A stretch of DNA of 64,000 nt, taken from positions 1 to 64,000 of the forward strand of contig NZ_WNJL01000035.1 in assembly GCF_010378095.1 (NCBI RefSeq), read 5' to 3'. This document shows, in pieces, positions 46,201 through 53,675 of this stretch (position 1 is its first letter; every line of letters starts with the position of its first letter). The notes beneath the pieces were generated by a model. The model was not told where the DNA came from and made no database searches. It saw nothing but the letters and a program-made list of their open reading frames with translations. The DNA comes from Acidithiobacillus ferrianus (GTDB lineage: Bacteria; Pseudomonadota; Gammaproteobacteria; Acidithiobacillales; Acidithiobacillaceae). The translations under genes and the position numbers were made by a program.

Positions 46201-47871
46201 CTCACGCACAGCCACCCACCCATGGGAGCGCAGTAGCGCCCGAGTCCAGGCGCCAGTTGCATAACCCGTGACCTCCATGTGCACATAGGCGCCACTTAAA
46301 AAGAAATCATGCAGCACCACCACTCCCGGATAGCGCTCCAGCATACCAAACATGTGCTGGTGGAAATGCGAGTTGCCAAAGTGATAGAGAATGCGGTCGT
46401 ACGCGTGCGCGTGCCGCTCGAACCACGCCACCGAACGCTGGCGGGTATTGCCCAGCACCCAGGGGTCACTGACCGGTTCGACCTGATCGACGATCACGTC
46501 GATCGTGTAATGCGCGGCCAGCACCGGCAGCAGCGCGGCGCTGTAATCGGCGATGCCGCTCTGCGCCGGCGGCAGGGGGGACACATAGGCCAAACTCGGC
46601 CGGCGCGACGGCGGCGGATTGACCGAAGCCGGTGTCGGCTCTGCCAACCGGCGGGCATGAAAAGCCTCCATGGCCCCCAAAGCACGCGCCGCCGTGTCCT
46701 CCCAGGAAAACTTCGCCGCCTGCTTCAGACCATGCGCCCTGAGCGCCCTACGGAACGCGGTGTCTGTCAATCCGCGTTCGATGCCACAGGCGATGGACCG
46801 GGCATCAAAAGGATCGAACAGCGCCTCGTCCCACCCCATCACCTCGGGCAGGCTGCTGTGGTTGCTGGCGATGGAGGGGGCACCGCAGGCCATGGCCTCG
46901 AGCACGGGCAAACCGAAACCTTCGTGCCAGGAGGGGAACACGAACAAGGCGCATGCGTTATACAGAGCGAGGAGATCGCTATCGGATACAAAGCCGGTGA
47001 GCACCAGTTCACCCGCCTCCAGACCCTGTTGAGCCGCCCAGGCGATGAGGCGTTTGCAGTCCGGTTCCCGCATGGCGCAAACCACCACCAATTGGTGGCC
47101 CTGACGCAAAGGTTTCGGCAACATCGCGAACGCGGTGATCAGTCTTTCGATATTTTTTCGGTGGTCAATGCCCCCGGTGTACATGACGAAGGGACGCCGC
47201 AAGCCGTGTTTCGCGCGAAGGGTCCGCGCTTCCCCGGTCGTGTAGCGCGACGGCTTGAATTGCGCATCCATGGCGCTGGAGATGTTGATCACGCGCGCCG
47301 GATTCGTCCCCAGATAGTCGATGGCCTCCTGACGGCTGGCCGCCGAGATGGCCAGCAAGAGATCCGCCTGTTGCAGATGCGCCAGACGGTTGTGATACCA
47401 GGCGGCGGCCGCGGGGTCCACGAGATACAGGTCTTTGTGGACCAGCGGAATGAGATCGTATAGCACCACCGCCAAGGGGATGGCGGCATCGCTTTGGTGG
47501 ACGCTCACGACGACATCCTCACCAATCCCTTCGAACAGGCTGGTGATCAACACCATTTCTGGCCGCAGACGCCTCAAAAAGGCTTCATAATACGCTTCGC
47601 TGGCCGCGCGGCGCCAAAGATTGGCCGGGTCGGGGGCATGGGCGGGCGTGAGCGGGAGCCAGACATGCACGTCTTCTCGCGCCACCAAGCCGGCAAAGGC
47701 GCCACGCATCGGATCGATGGTGCCGGTGAAGGTACCGTTCAGGATCAGCGAAATACGGTGGAGGGGCCGCGCAAGGCGGGCCAGCGCGAGCGCCAAGGCC
47801 ATGGAGTAACGACCGATACCCCGATGGCGGTTCGAGGCCTGCGCCCCTTGAAGATCGATGACAATGTGCAT
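43261..47871 (-). CDS. Giant three-domain GT4 glycosyltransferase with two C-terminal modules (copy 1)
   Basis: A 1536-residue cytoplasmic-type protein without signal peptide. GT-B domain 1 (about 1-410) has MHIVIDLQGAQASNRHRGIG, MYTGGIDHRKNIERLITAFA and WHEGFGLPVLEAMACGAPSI. Domain 2 (about 425-835) has PPAQSGIADYSAALLPVLAA and LSRGETSAAVLDCMNYGLPT. Domain 3 (about 865-1245) has ILVDISAFLQSDAKTGRHRV, MAGTLEPRKAHAQALAAFEL and DDGYGLSLVEAMRRKLPILA. Two beta-rich modules follow at 1261-1383 (start YWGSDRHLL, core GYLMYGPYLDLEAGSYVMEV) and 1413-1536 (start YWATHPRMA, core LLLFGPYVGLPKGRYAATVY). Three fused transferases suggest sequential assembly of a repeat unit. The DUF4214 gene ends four bases upstream. 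A paralogue of the same design lies at 53.7-58.3 kb. Confidence 0.88.
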   Translation of the reverse strand: MHIVIDLQGAQASNRHRGIGRYSMALALALARLARPLHRISLILNGTFTGTIDPMRGAFAGLVAREDVHVWLPLTPAHAPDPANLWRRAASEAYYEAFLRRLRPEMVLITSLFEGIGEDVVVSVHQSDAAIPLAVVLYDLIPLVHKDLYLVDPAAAAWYHNRLAHLQQADLLLAISAASRQEAIDYLGTNPARVINISSAMDAQFKPSRYTTGEARTLRAKHGLRRPFVMYTGGIDHRKNIERLITAFAMLPKPLRQGHQLVVVCAMREPDCKRLIAWAAQQGLEAGELVLTGFVSDSDLLALYNACALFVFPSWHEGFGLPVLEAMACGAPSIASNHSSLPEVMGWDEALFDPFDARSIACGIERGLTDTAFRRALRAHGLKQAAKFSWEDTAARALGAMEAFHARRLAEPTPASVNPPPSRRPSLAYVSPLPPAQSGIADYSAALLPVLAAHYTIDVIVDQVEPVSDPWVLGNTRQRSVAWFERHAHAYDRILYHFGNSHFHQHMFGMLERYPGVVVLHDFFLSGAYVHMEVTGYATGAWTRALLRSHGWVAVRERCEIEGDAADVIFKWPCNLAVLERAVGVIVHSDFSRRMANEWYAPGFADAWACIPLLRTPPVARQRSQARAELGLGDEVFLVCTFGIVAQPKLNHRLIEAWLMSSLARDPCCKLVFVGKSAGDAYGENIQQWADGHPGRISITGWVDEATYERYLAAADLAVQLRTLSRGETSAAVLDCMNYGLPTIVNANGCMADLPKDAVCMLPDDFGAEALRTQLERFQADPVLRRTLGDRAAAHIRAHHAPSTCAGQYVQAIEGFYARAEQGALGLIHEMCQLDPPQNLADLSTLAERMAILYPPERSTYRQILVDISAFLQSDAKTGRHRVTRTVLQALLNESFAGFRAKPIYATAERGYCYARRFTAHFLGLGDLPLDDAPIFAQAGDVFWGLDSQPELVVHHQHALNALRLCGVKMVFTVHDLFPVMLPECPESGMEEYSRWLQTLASVGDGVLCVSAAVAANLKRWLGLFGPGEGHTLRLGWVRLGVDGRERRVAEKPLHRDTLQAMQYAAMLRYPAFLMAGTLEPRKAHAQALAAFELLWHQGEPVNLIIAGRQGQFVDELVQRLRTHPLRERHLFWVEDADERVLEPLYAEGICLIAAALDDGYGLSLVEAMRRKLPILARDIPVFREAAGAYARYFSGLAPTDIACAVRQWLKSREPDPSPECDALRWMSGEESAQIMLAMILEDQWQDHWEPVKDDTLLARYWGSDRHLLTIAGRREGTQLVSTGRKGYLMYGPYLDLEAGSYVMEVHGSVGRFGLADAMADICLDGGNTVLVEQSLEAPGDGRESVLAALRFTLTQSCRGLEARVLVSDFSDLRIGMVELHKEDSLIRATTVPSATARVRRRQRKPAVLTHRYWATHPRMASRVGYPVDRSVYATGEEGLLLFGPYVGLPKGRYAATVYGAAPRDLHDCWMDVSWNKGDNLVVRQAIYATPSDAVYALGRVAFELPTYVEDVEVRVYVAGGFAMRMDGITLEEHSG

Positions 47872-47875
47872 GACC

Positions 47876-48523
47876 TCACTCCCTGGACACCTGGAGCAAT
47901 TGGTGCAGATAACTGCGCGCCTCCCAGGATACCTCTACCGGATCCGGCCAAACCCGCTGAGTATGCGGCGGGGGTTTTTGCCGTGCATGCACCGGAGCAC
48001 GCCGGGTCAGCAAGTCTGCCACGTTACTGTGCTGCAAGGCGTCAAACAATATGTCGACCTGCTGTTGGAGTTTCTCAATCCGGTGGGCGAGATCGAGGTG
48101 TATGGGCTCCGCCGGGGCTGGGGCCGCGTCGCGTTTCATAAACTGCGCTATGTATTCGGTAGCCCAACGCTCCCAATCAAAATCTGCGTTTTCCTGATGG
48201 TCGATTCCAAAGGTCGGCAGGAGCTTCCAGCGCCAACGTCCCAACGGCAGATGGCGTATTTTTTGGTAGCGGGCGACTAACGTATCCAGTTCTGCACTGA
48301 CCGCATGGGGCGCATGCCGCCGCCCTTCCGAAGAACTGCGTATCTCGGCCAGAAGCAGGGCACGGCTGGATCCGCGCTGTAGACACAAGGCATAGTATAC
48401 CAAGCCGACGACATCGGGTTCACGCCCCAGGATGGCGAAAAAAGCGCTGGGCACGAATGCCGCGTTGGGCAACATCAGCAACCTGCGCAGATCCAGCGTG
48501 TGCGCTTTTTCACTATCCGACAT
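47876..48523 (-). CDS. DUF4214-domain protein (copy 1)
   Basis: A 215-residue protein. Residues about 10-65 (LLMLPNAAFVPSAFFAILGR, then EPDVVGLVYYALCLQRGSSR and LLAEIRSSSEG) match DUF4214, a helical domain found in large surface-associated proteins and next to glycosyltransferases. A middle aromatic stretch (YQKIRHLPLGRWRWKLLP) is followed by a short coiled coil (DLAHRIEKLQQQVDILFDAL), and the C-terminus reads PVEVSWEARSYLHQLLQ. The second copy at 58.3-59.0 kb has the same order and tail motif. The start overlaps the FkbM gene by 11 bases and is preferred over an upstream in-frame alternative. It may dock or regulate the adjacent giant transferase. Confidence 0.78.
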   Translation of the reverse strand: MSDSEKAHTLDLRRLLMLPNAAFVPSAFFAILGREPDVVGLVYYALCLQRGSSRALLLAEIRSSSEGRRHAPHAVSAELDTLVARYQKIRHLPLGRWRWKLLPTFGIDHQENADFDWERWATEYIAQFMKRDAAPAPAEPIHLDLAHRIEKLQQQVDILFDALQHSNVADLLTRRAPVHARQKPPPHTQRVWPDPVEVSWEARSYLHQLLQVSRE

Positions 48524-49262
48524 GCGTGCCCTCCTCGTGCTGCTGTTCCAGTAGATGTTTACAGAAGGGGGCGCTCGCCAACCCACTGAGTGCAAAATCG
48601 TCAAACACGCAAGCGCCGTGCGAAAATGCCGCGCTCAGATCGGCATGGTCCCGATGCACATAAAAGCGATTCAGACCATCAAAATACACAAAACCGTATC
48701 CACGTCGCAGCAGGGCGCGCTCCCAGACCGGATCGAGGGGCACCTCGGAAAGCGGCAGCGTGCTTTCCACCACCACGATCCACGGTCTGGCCCGGTTGCG
48801 TAGCCAGCCGCGCAACACATCCGGCTCACTGCCTTCCACATCGATCTTGAGCCAATGAATTTCACGTCCTGCCGCCATCTTGAACACCGCGGTCAGTGTG
48901 CTTTGCTGAACGTCGATGCGATCCACCGGGAAGCCGTTATGCGCGTGCTCCTCCGCAATGCTTGGGATGGCGGTCGATAAGCCCGTTTCCCGGACGACAT
49001 AAAAGGTGACTTCCCCGCGCTGCTTGCCGAGCGCGGCCTGGACGACCGTTTCGTCGGGACGGTCCGCGCGCAAAAGCGCTGCGTAGACAGGCACCGGCTC
49101 CACATGGATACCACGCCAGCCCCGGTCGTAAAACGCGCGGCTGACGGAATCTATCCGTGGATGCTGTGCTCCCACGTCGATATAGAAGCCGGATTGAATG
49201 TTCTTGAGCGCGCGCAGCAGCATGACATCTTCAAAGTTCTGCGCGTAAGAAATCCATGCCAC
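48513..49262 (-). CDS. FkbM-family methyltransferase
   Basis: A 249-residue SAM-dependent methyltransferase. SYAQNFEDVMLLRALKNIQS is the typical FkbM lead-in, GFYIDVGAQHPRIDSVSRAF is the SAM-binding motif, and HWLKIDVEGSEPDVLRGW is the conserved K-I-D-V-E-G-x-E motif. FkbM-type enzymes O-methylate sugars or polyketides. Here it probably methylates a sugar of the glycan made by the flanking transferases. Length is normal for the family. Confidence 0.9.
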   Translation of the reverse strand: MAWISYAQNFEDVMLLRALKNIQSGFYIDVGAQHPRIDSVSRAFYDRGWRGIHVEPVPVYAALLRADRPDETVVQAALGKQRGEVTFYVVRETGLSTAIPSIAEEHAHNGFPVDRIDVQQSTLTAVFKMAAGREIHWLKIDVEGSEPDVLRGWLRNRARPWIVVVESTLPLSEVPLDPVWERALLRRGYGFVYFDGLNRFYVHRDHADLSAAFSHGACVFDDFALSGLASAPFCKHLLEQQHEEGTHVG

Positions 49263-49405
49263 AGCGGTACCTCCGCATGAAAGAAATCACGTGGCCGCTG
49301 GATACCGCCAATAGCGGGACCAGTGATTTCACTTATGTAGGTTATAAACCATAAAAATTATTTTTACCAATGGATTGCCATGAAATCGATCAGGATTGCA
49401 AAAAA

Positions 49406-50506
49406 TCATTCTTTCAAAATATTAACGTGCGCCAATACTGAACCGGAATAATTTTTTACCATCACCTTCGTTTCTACCGCCGTGACATAACCCACGACAC
49501 CAAAATCCACAGAAAATTCCGTCCATCCTTTTATCTTTTTCAGCTCGCCAAAACCTATCACTCTTTTGCCGTGAATCACATCCCCAAAGGCCGATACCAC
49601 CTCCAATACAATTTCAACCCCGTCAGCAACGGGCTCCGTCTCGTTCCTGATATGAAAAATCGCCTGATAGTTTCCATCCGACAGAGGAATATAAGGACCA
49701 TTCAGCACGCAACCGGAATCTTCAGGATGGACCGTGACGACGGAGGCCCCCCACTCCCAACCCTTGACGCCAGAATGAGACACAAATCTGGCGTTCACGA
49801 AACTATCGTAGTTTCTAAAGAAAATATCGCTCACCAGCTTGACTACTTTTTCCGTGTCCGCTGATCGGTGTTTCTTTGCGTTTATCCACCAAATAAAGCT
49901 GTCTTCAGCATGTAGCCGAGCCATATATCGGCGCTCATCGCTGTCCAACTCGCCTTCCTGGCATGAAAACAAGTCAAATGGCCTCTTCGTAACCGGGTCA
50001 CGGACCAGCCAAATACCTCTTGTTTCCATCACATCAAAACCCGCGGCATCCAATAGCGAAACCATTTCATCCGCCGTAAACTCCAGGGTGTGTTCTGGTT
50101 GTGCCCACCCCAGATGTTGCGTGGACGACCGGTTGGGCGAATCTATTACCAGCAATCCCTCATTTTTCAATACCCTATTCGACTCCAGCAGAAAACCGGC
50201 GACATCCTTGGGGATCAAATGCTCAATATTCTGCCCGGAAAACACCACGGCGACGCTCGCACTGTCAACATCGCGCATATCCCCCACGGAATTCGCGGTC
50301 CATTCCACATTTTCTGGCAGATCAGGGGGCTTTTCGCTGTAAAGTTCAATCCCGATATGCTTTCCGCTATGCCCCGTACAATCCTCAAACCAGTTAAAAT
50401 ACCATGTGCCCGCACAGCCGGCGGAGAGCACTGTGCCCGAGAACTTTGGCAAGCTTCGCAGGCATCTTGTTCTTTCATCATGCAGCATTTGACTGAAATC
50501 AAACAT
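49406..50506 (-). CDS. Class I SAM methyltransferase with C-terminal beta-sandwich module
   Basis: A 366-residue protein. The first 200 residues form a methyltransferase_11-type domain with VLSAGCAGTWYFNWFEDCTG, VAVVFSGQNIEHLIPKDVAG and LLVIDSPNRSSTQHLGWAQP. Residues about 250-366 form a beta-rich region with SGCVLNGPYIPLSDGNYQAI, a G-P-Y-x-x-L-x-x-G-x-Y core like the modules of the giant transferases, only more diverged. The chosen ATG removes about 30 upstream codons lacking family resemblance. It is separated from its neighbours by 140-210 bp, so it may have its own promoter. Confidence 0.8.
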   Translation of the reverse strand: MFDFSQMLHDERTRCLRSLPKFSGTVLSAGCAGTWYFNWFEDCTGHSGKHIGIELYSEKPPDLPENVEWTANSVGDMRDVDSASVAVVFSGQNIEHLIPKDVAGFLLESNRVLKNEGLLVIDSPNRSSTQHLGWAQPEHTLEFTADEMVSLLDAAGFDVMETRGIWLVRDPVTKRPFDLFSCQEGELDSDERRYMARLHAEDSFIWWINAKKHRSADTEKVVKLVSDIFFRNYDSFVNARFVSHSGVKGWEWGASVVTVHPEDSGCVLNGPYIPLSDGNYQAIFHIRNETEPVADGVEIVLEVVSAFGDVIHGKRVIGFGELKKIKGWTEFSVDFGVVGYVTAVETKVMVKNYSGSVLAHVNILKE

Positions 50507-50719
50507 GTTGAACGCCTCGGGCCGTACTTCAAAAATACACCACAAAAGGACACAGCATCGGATATCCGGCTCATCCGGTATGCGGAGACAACGCATGCCG
50601 GTCTCTGCGAGCGAAGACCGGAAATCACCTTATCTTTATCACAATGCCGGTACTGGCGCGAACATACGGCAGAGGGGCGGCAGGCGTCCTGGTTTTTTAT
50701 CGGAATAGCAATGTTCCGG

Positions 50720-52456
50720 TCATCGGGTATCGCTGCGGCCTCCCACGGTGTCTACGGACGAACGGTAGAGCGCATTCAACTGGGATGGGGTGACATCCAC
50801 ATAATCTGGACCAAGCGCCTTGAGGAGCAGGTACAGGCGGTGCATGCCCATGACCCAGTTCAAAATGAAAACGTTGAGAAACGCCGGGCGCGTCGCGCCC
50901 ACATGGGCACGAATCTGCTGGACGAGATAGGGGATTTCCTCCGGTTTATCGAGCGTCCAACTCGTGGCGGCCCGAAAGACCGCCTGTCCACTAGGCAGTG
51001 AATAGGTGATCCGGTGATAACCCCGTTCATCCGCATAGCCGTAGTCCGGCATGAAAAATCTTACCTGCGGGAGCGCCGCCGCGGCCTGCGCGATGTCCCG
51101 CATGGCATCTTGATTGTCCGGCGTGAAGGCCTGATGCGTACGGAAAGTGTGCATGTCCATCCGCCGCAGGTAGTCTCCGGTCCATCGATAAAAACGCCGA
51201 AGCGCGGCATGAGGATGATCCAAGCGGTCCGCCCAGACGGATGGATAGATGTAACCGATACCGGAAACACCCCCTATAAACTCGTCTTTCGGTCCGGCAT
51301 GCTGGTAGTACCATTCCGCCAGCGTAGGCGCCACATCCAGGAGGGTCGGTCCCATCGCCCACCCGACGGCGAATTTGCCATGGTACGGGCTCTTGAACCA
51401 ACGCCAGAAAAAGTTCTGCCAGGTATTCAAATTGTCCCCATCGGAAACGGTCAGCGAGAGATACACCTTGGATCGATCCAGTTTCGGAGGGGGGGCGAAC
51501 TTCTGCCGTAGCGCCGCCAACCGCACGCCGCTGAATACGGAAAGATTATGCATGTGATTACTGACCACGGTTACTTTGCCGAATTCCGACGCCAGCTTGA
51601 CCCCCTCACCTTCTCCGAGGCCGACACCGTCGCCGTTCCACCAGAAGCCCCGCACCACCCCGTTCAGCGGAGTGGCGGCAAAGAGCTTTTCTATCTGCTG
51701 TTTTTCTCCGGCCATGTCCGCTCCCGGTTTCCGCTGCTCCTTGGGGCCCGTCACCCAAAACGTCATCCCGCGCGCGGCGATGATCTGATCTTCCGCGCCA
51801 TCGGCCAAAAGCGCCGGGTCCAAACATAAAAACAGAAAGGGGTTCATCCGCGGCGCCAACCGGGTCCGCAGATACCGCAGGGCTTCCACGTCATTTTGGA
51901 AGCGCCCGCGCAAATCCACCTTGACCGGCACATTCAATTGCCGCGCCAAGGCGGGCGTGGCCACCACCAGGTCGTCCACCGCCGCAATATCCACCGCAAT
52001 ATCCGGAGAGATATACACCTTCGGGTCCGGGATCACCGCGCCCCGTATGTCACCGCGAAAAATCCGGACCAGCGACAATGGGTGTTTGACCCGGATCGGC
52101 GTGCCGGTTTGCCCCTGTTTTCGCATCTGGCGCAGCCAGAACCGGTCATCCGGTCTCCAGATCAGGTAAATACGCGGCCGGGTACGATTGACAATCCCTT
52201 GCAGCGTCACCAGCAGCCGTTTCTGATCCGGCGGGAGTGCGCTGATATTCGCCACATAGAGGTGCCGGGCGGGTGGTGGCATCTTCGGCTGGAAGGTCGG
52301 GTATGTCCTTTTGACCTGGGGTAAAAGGACATGACGCGGCAAAACGGACGTCGTCGTCGAGGTCGGCGTCACGGACGCGCCGGGCGGGGGAATCGACGCG
52401 CATCCGCCAAGGACTGCCAGGGTCCACGCCACGACGATCAGCCGGGGAAAGGTCAC
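50720..52456 (-). CDS. GxGYxYP-family lipoprotein (putative glycoside hydrolase)
   Basis: A 578-residue secreted protein. A lipoprotein signal (IVVAWTLAVLGGCAS) follows the GTG start. The N-terminal GxGYxYP_N-like region starts at HLYVANISALPPDQKRLLVT with IVNRTRPRIYLIWRPDD. The C-terminal domain carries the name motif in EFIGGVSGIGYIYPSVWADR and a nearby VYLSLTVSDGDNLNTWQNFF acidic stretch that could be catalytic. The family is annotated as putative glycoside hydrolase; activity is not established to my knowledge. In this locus it could trim or remodel the exported glycan in the periplasm. A longer in-frame start at 52627 exists, but would place the signal peptide 60 residues inside. Confidence 0.8.
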   Translation of the reverse strand: MTFPRLIVVAWTLAVLGGCASIPPPGASVTPTSTTTSVLPRHVLLPQVKRTYPTFQPKMPPPARHLYVANISALPPDQKRLLVTLQGIVNRTRPRIYLIWRPDDRFWLRQMRKQGQTGTPIRVKHPLSLVRIFRGDIRGAVIPDPKVYISPDIAVDIAAVDDLVVATPALARQLNVPVKVDLRGRFQNDVEALRYLRTRLAPRMNPFLFLCLDPALLADGAEDQIIAARGMTFWVTGPKEQRKPGADMAGEKQQIEKLFAATPLNGVVRGFWWNGDGVGLGEGEGVKLASEFGKVTVVSNHMHNLSVFSGVRLAALRQKFAPPPKLDRSKVYLSLTVSDGDNLNTWQNFFWRWFKSPYHGKFAVGWAMGPTLLDVAPTLAEWYYQHAGPKDEFIGGVSGIGYIYPSVWADRLDHPHAALRRFYRWTGDYLRRMDMHTFRTHQAFTPDNQDAMRDIAQAAAALPQVRFFMPDYGYADERGYHRITYSLPSGQAVFRAATSWTLDKPEEIPYLVQQIRAHVGATRPAFLNVFILNWVMGMHRLYLLLKALGPDYVDVTPSQLNALYRSSVDTVGGRSDTR

Positions 52457-52538
52457 GGAGAACGCCCGACCGTTGCCAGTCCGGCGGTGCGGGCGGGTTG
52501 ATGTCCGCCGTTGTAGCCACAAGCCGCAATAAAGACGA

Positions 52539-53675
52539 TCATGGGATGGATTCCTTGAAAGGAATGAATACGCTGTTCTTCGGATCATCGAATGGATGCG
52601 GATAAGTCCCAGCCCCCGGCGTCGCACTACCCCACTTCATCATCATGAAATCCCTGTTTTTTTGCCAGAAATAAGATACTTTTTCAGAGATCTCCACATT
52701 ATGTCTTTTGGTCGAGCTTCTTTCATGCCGGCAAAGCGTGCGCTCGTCGGTGTACGTTGAAATGTTGCACAAAGACGCGCGCACTATGTAATCCATATCC
52801 TCATAGTAGGCGGGAACAAAACGTTCATCAAAGGCACCGACCAATTCTCTGGCCTGCGGCCCAAAACTGAAACACGCAAAATCCTGCGGCCTGACAACCG
52901 TTGTGCCATCCTCCTGCGGTTCCTCACCAGTCAGAAAAATCAGCCCGTGATCCCTGTGCCTCATTATAAATTCAATCCAATCATCAAACCCTTCCCGCAG
53001 AAATTCGACGTCATCATTGATAATCACGGTAATGTCATTTCCGGATTTCACGGATTCAATGATTCCGTCATTCCAGCTTTTCGACAACCCCCTGTTTTCA
53101 CAATGAAAATGCAGATGGGACTTTTTATCCGCGAACAAATGAGTGATGTCCTCCTTCAATGATTCAGAGCCATGGTGATGAACGTACCATTCACACATAT
53201 ATTTAGAAGATACGGAGTTAACGAGTGGCGCCGGAACCATCCCGTACGTGACCACGACGATTCCGACCCTCGGAAAATTCGCCATCTTATGTACTTCCAT
53301 CAGCCCCACCCGAATCTGGTGGTGCCGGCCCACGCGAACGCGCACTTCCATATCCTGACATGTCGTCTCGACGGCGAAGGTCAGGGCGGCCAGCAGACCT
53401 TCCCGCCCATCCCGCGTCGCTTGCAGTCGTTGCTCGGTGAGGACACGCTGGCCGGTTTTCATGCACACATCCACAACGGCCTCGGTCGCACTGGCGGCAT
53501 TGGCGCTACCGTACAGATCCACCCGGTAATGCCCCGGCTCCAGCGCCATATATGGCCCGTACAGTAAATGCCCCGCCTCTCCGGCACTCACGAGGGCGTG
53601 CCCCTCGCGCTGTCCGATTTCAGTACACAATGCGGCATCGGACCCTAAAAAACGGGCGACAAACTGGCGCTTCAT
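52539..53675 (-). CDS. GT2-family glycosyltransferase with N-terminal module
   Basis: A 378-residue protein. Residues 1-125 form a beta-rich module (RFLGSDAALCTEIGQREGHA, core LLYGPYMALEPGHYRVDLYG, end VGLMEVHK), closely parallel to module A of the giant transferases. From about residue 135 a GT-A transferase begins: VGIVVVTYGMVPAPLVNSVS, FHCENRGLSKSWNDGIIE and the D-x-D equivalent in ITVIINDDVEFLREGFD, then PAYYEDMDYIVRASL with the catalytic acid region. Its ATG overlaps the stop of the upstream giant transferase (ATGA), so the two are coupled. Confidence 0.85.
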   Translation of the reverse strand: MKRQFVARFLGSDAALCTEIGQREGHALVSAGEAGHLLYGPYMALEPGHYRVDLYGSANAASATEAVVDVCMKTGQRVLTEQRLQATRDGREGLLAALTFAVETTCQDMEVRVRVGRHHQIRVGLMEVHKMANFPRVGIVVVTYGMVPAPLVNSVSSKYMCEWYVHHHGSESLKEDITHLFADKKSHLHFHCENRGLSKSWNDGIIESVKSGNDITVIINDDVEFLREGFDDWIEFIMRHRDHGLIFLTGEEPQEDGTTVVRPQDFACFSFGPQARELVGAFDERFVPAYYEDMDYIVRASLCNISTYTDERTLCRHERSSTKRHNVEISEKVSYFWQKNRDFMMMKWGSATPGAGTYPHPFDDPKNSVFIPFKESIP

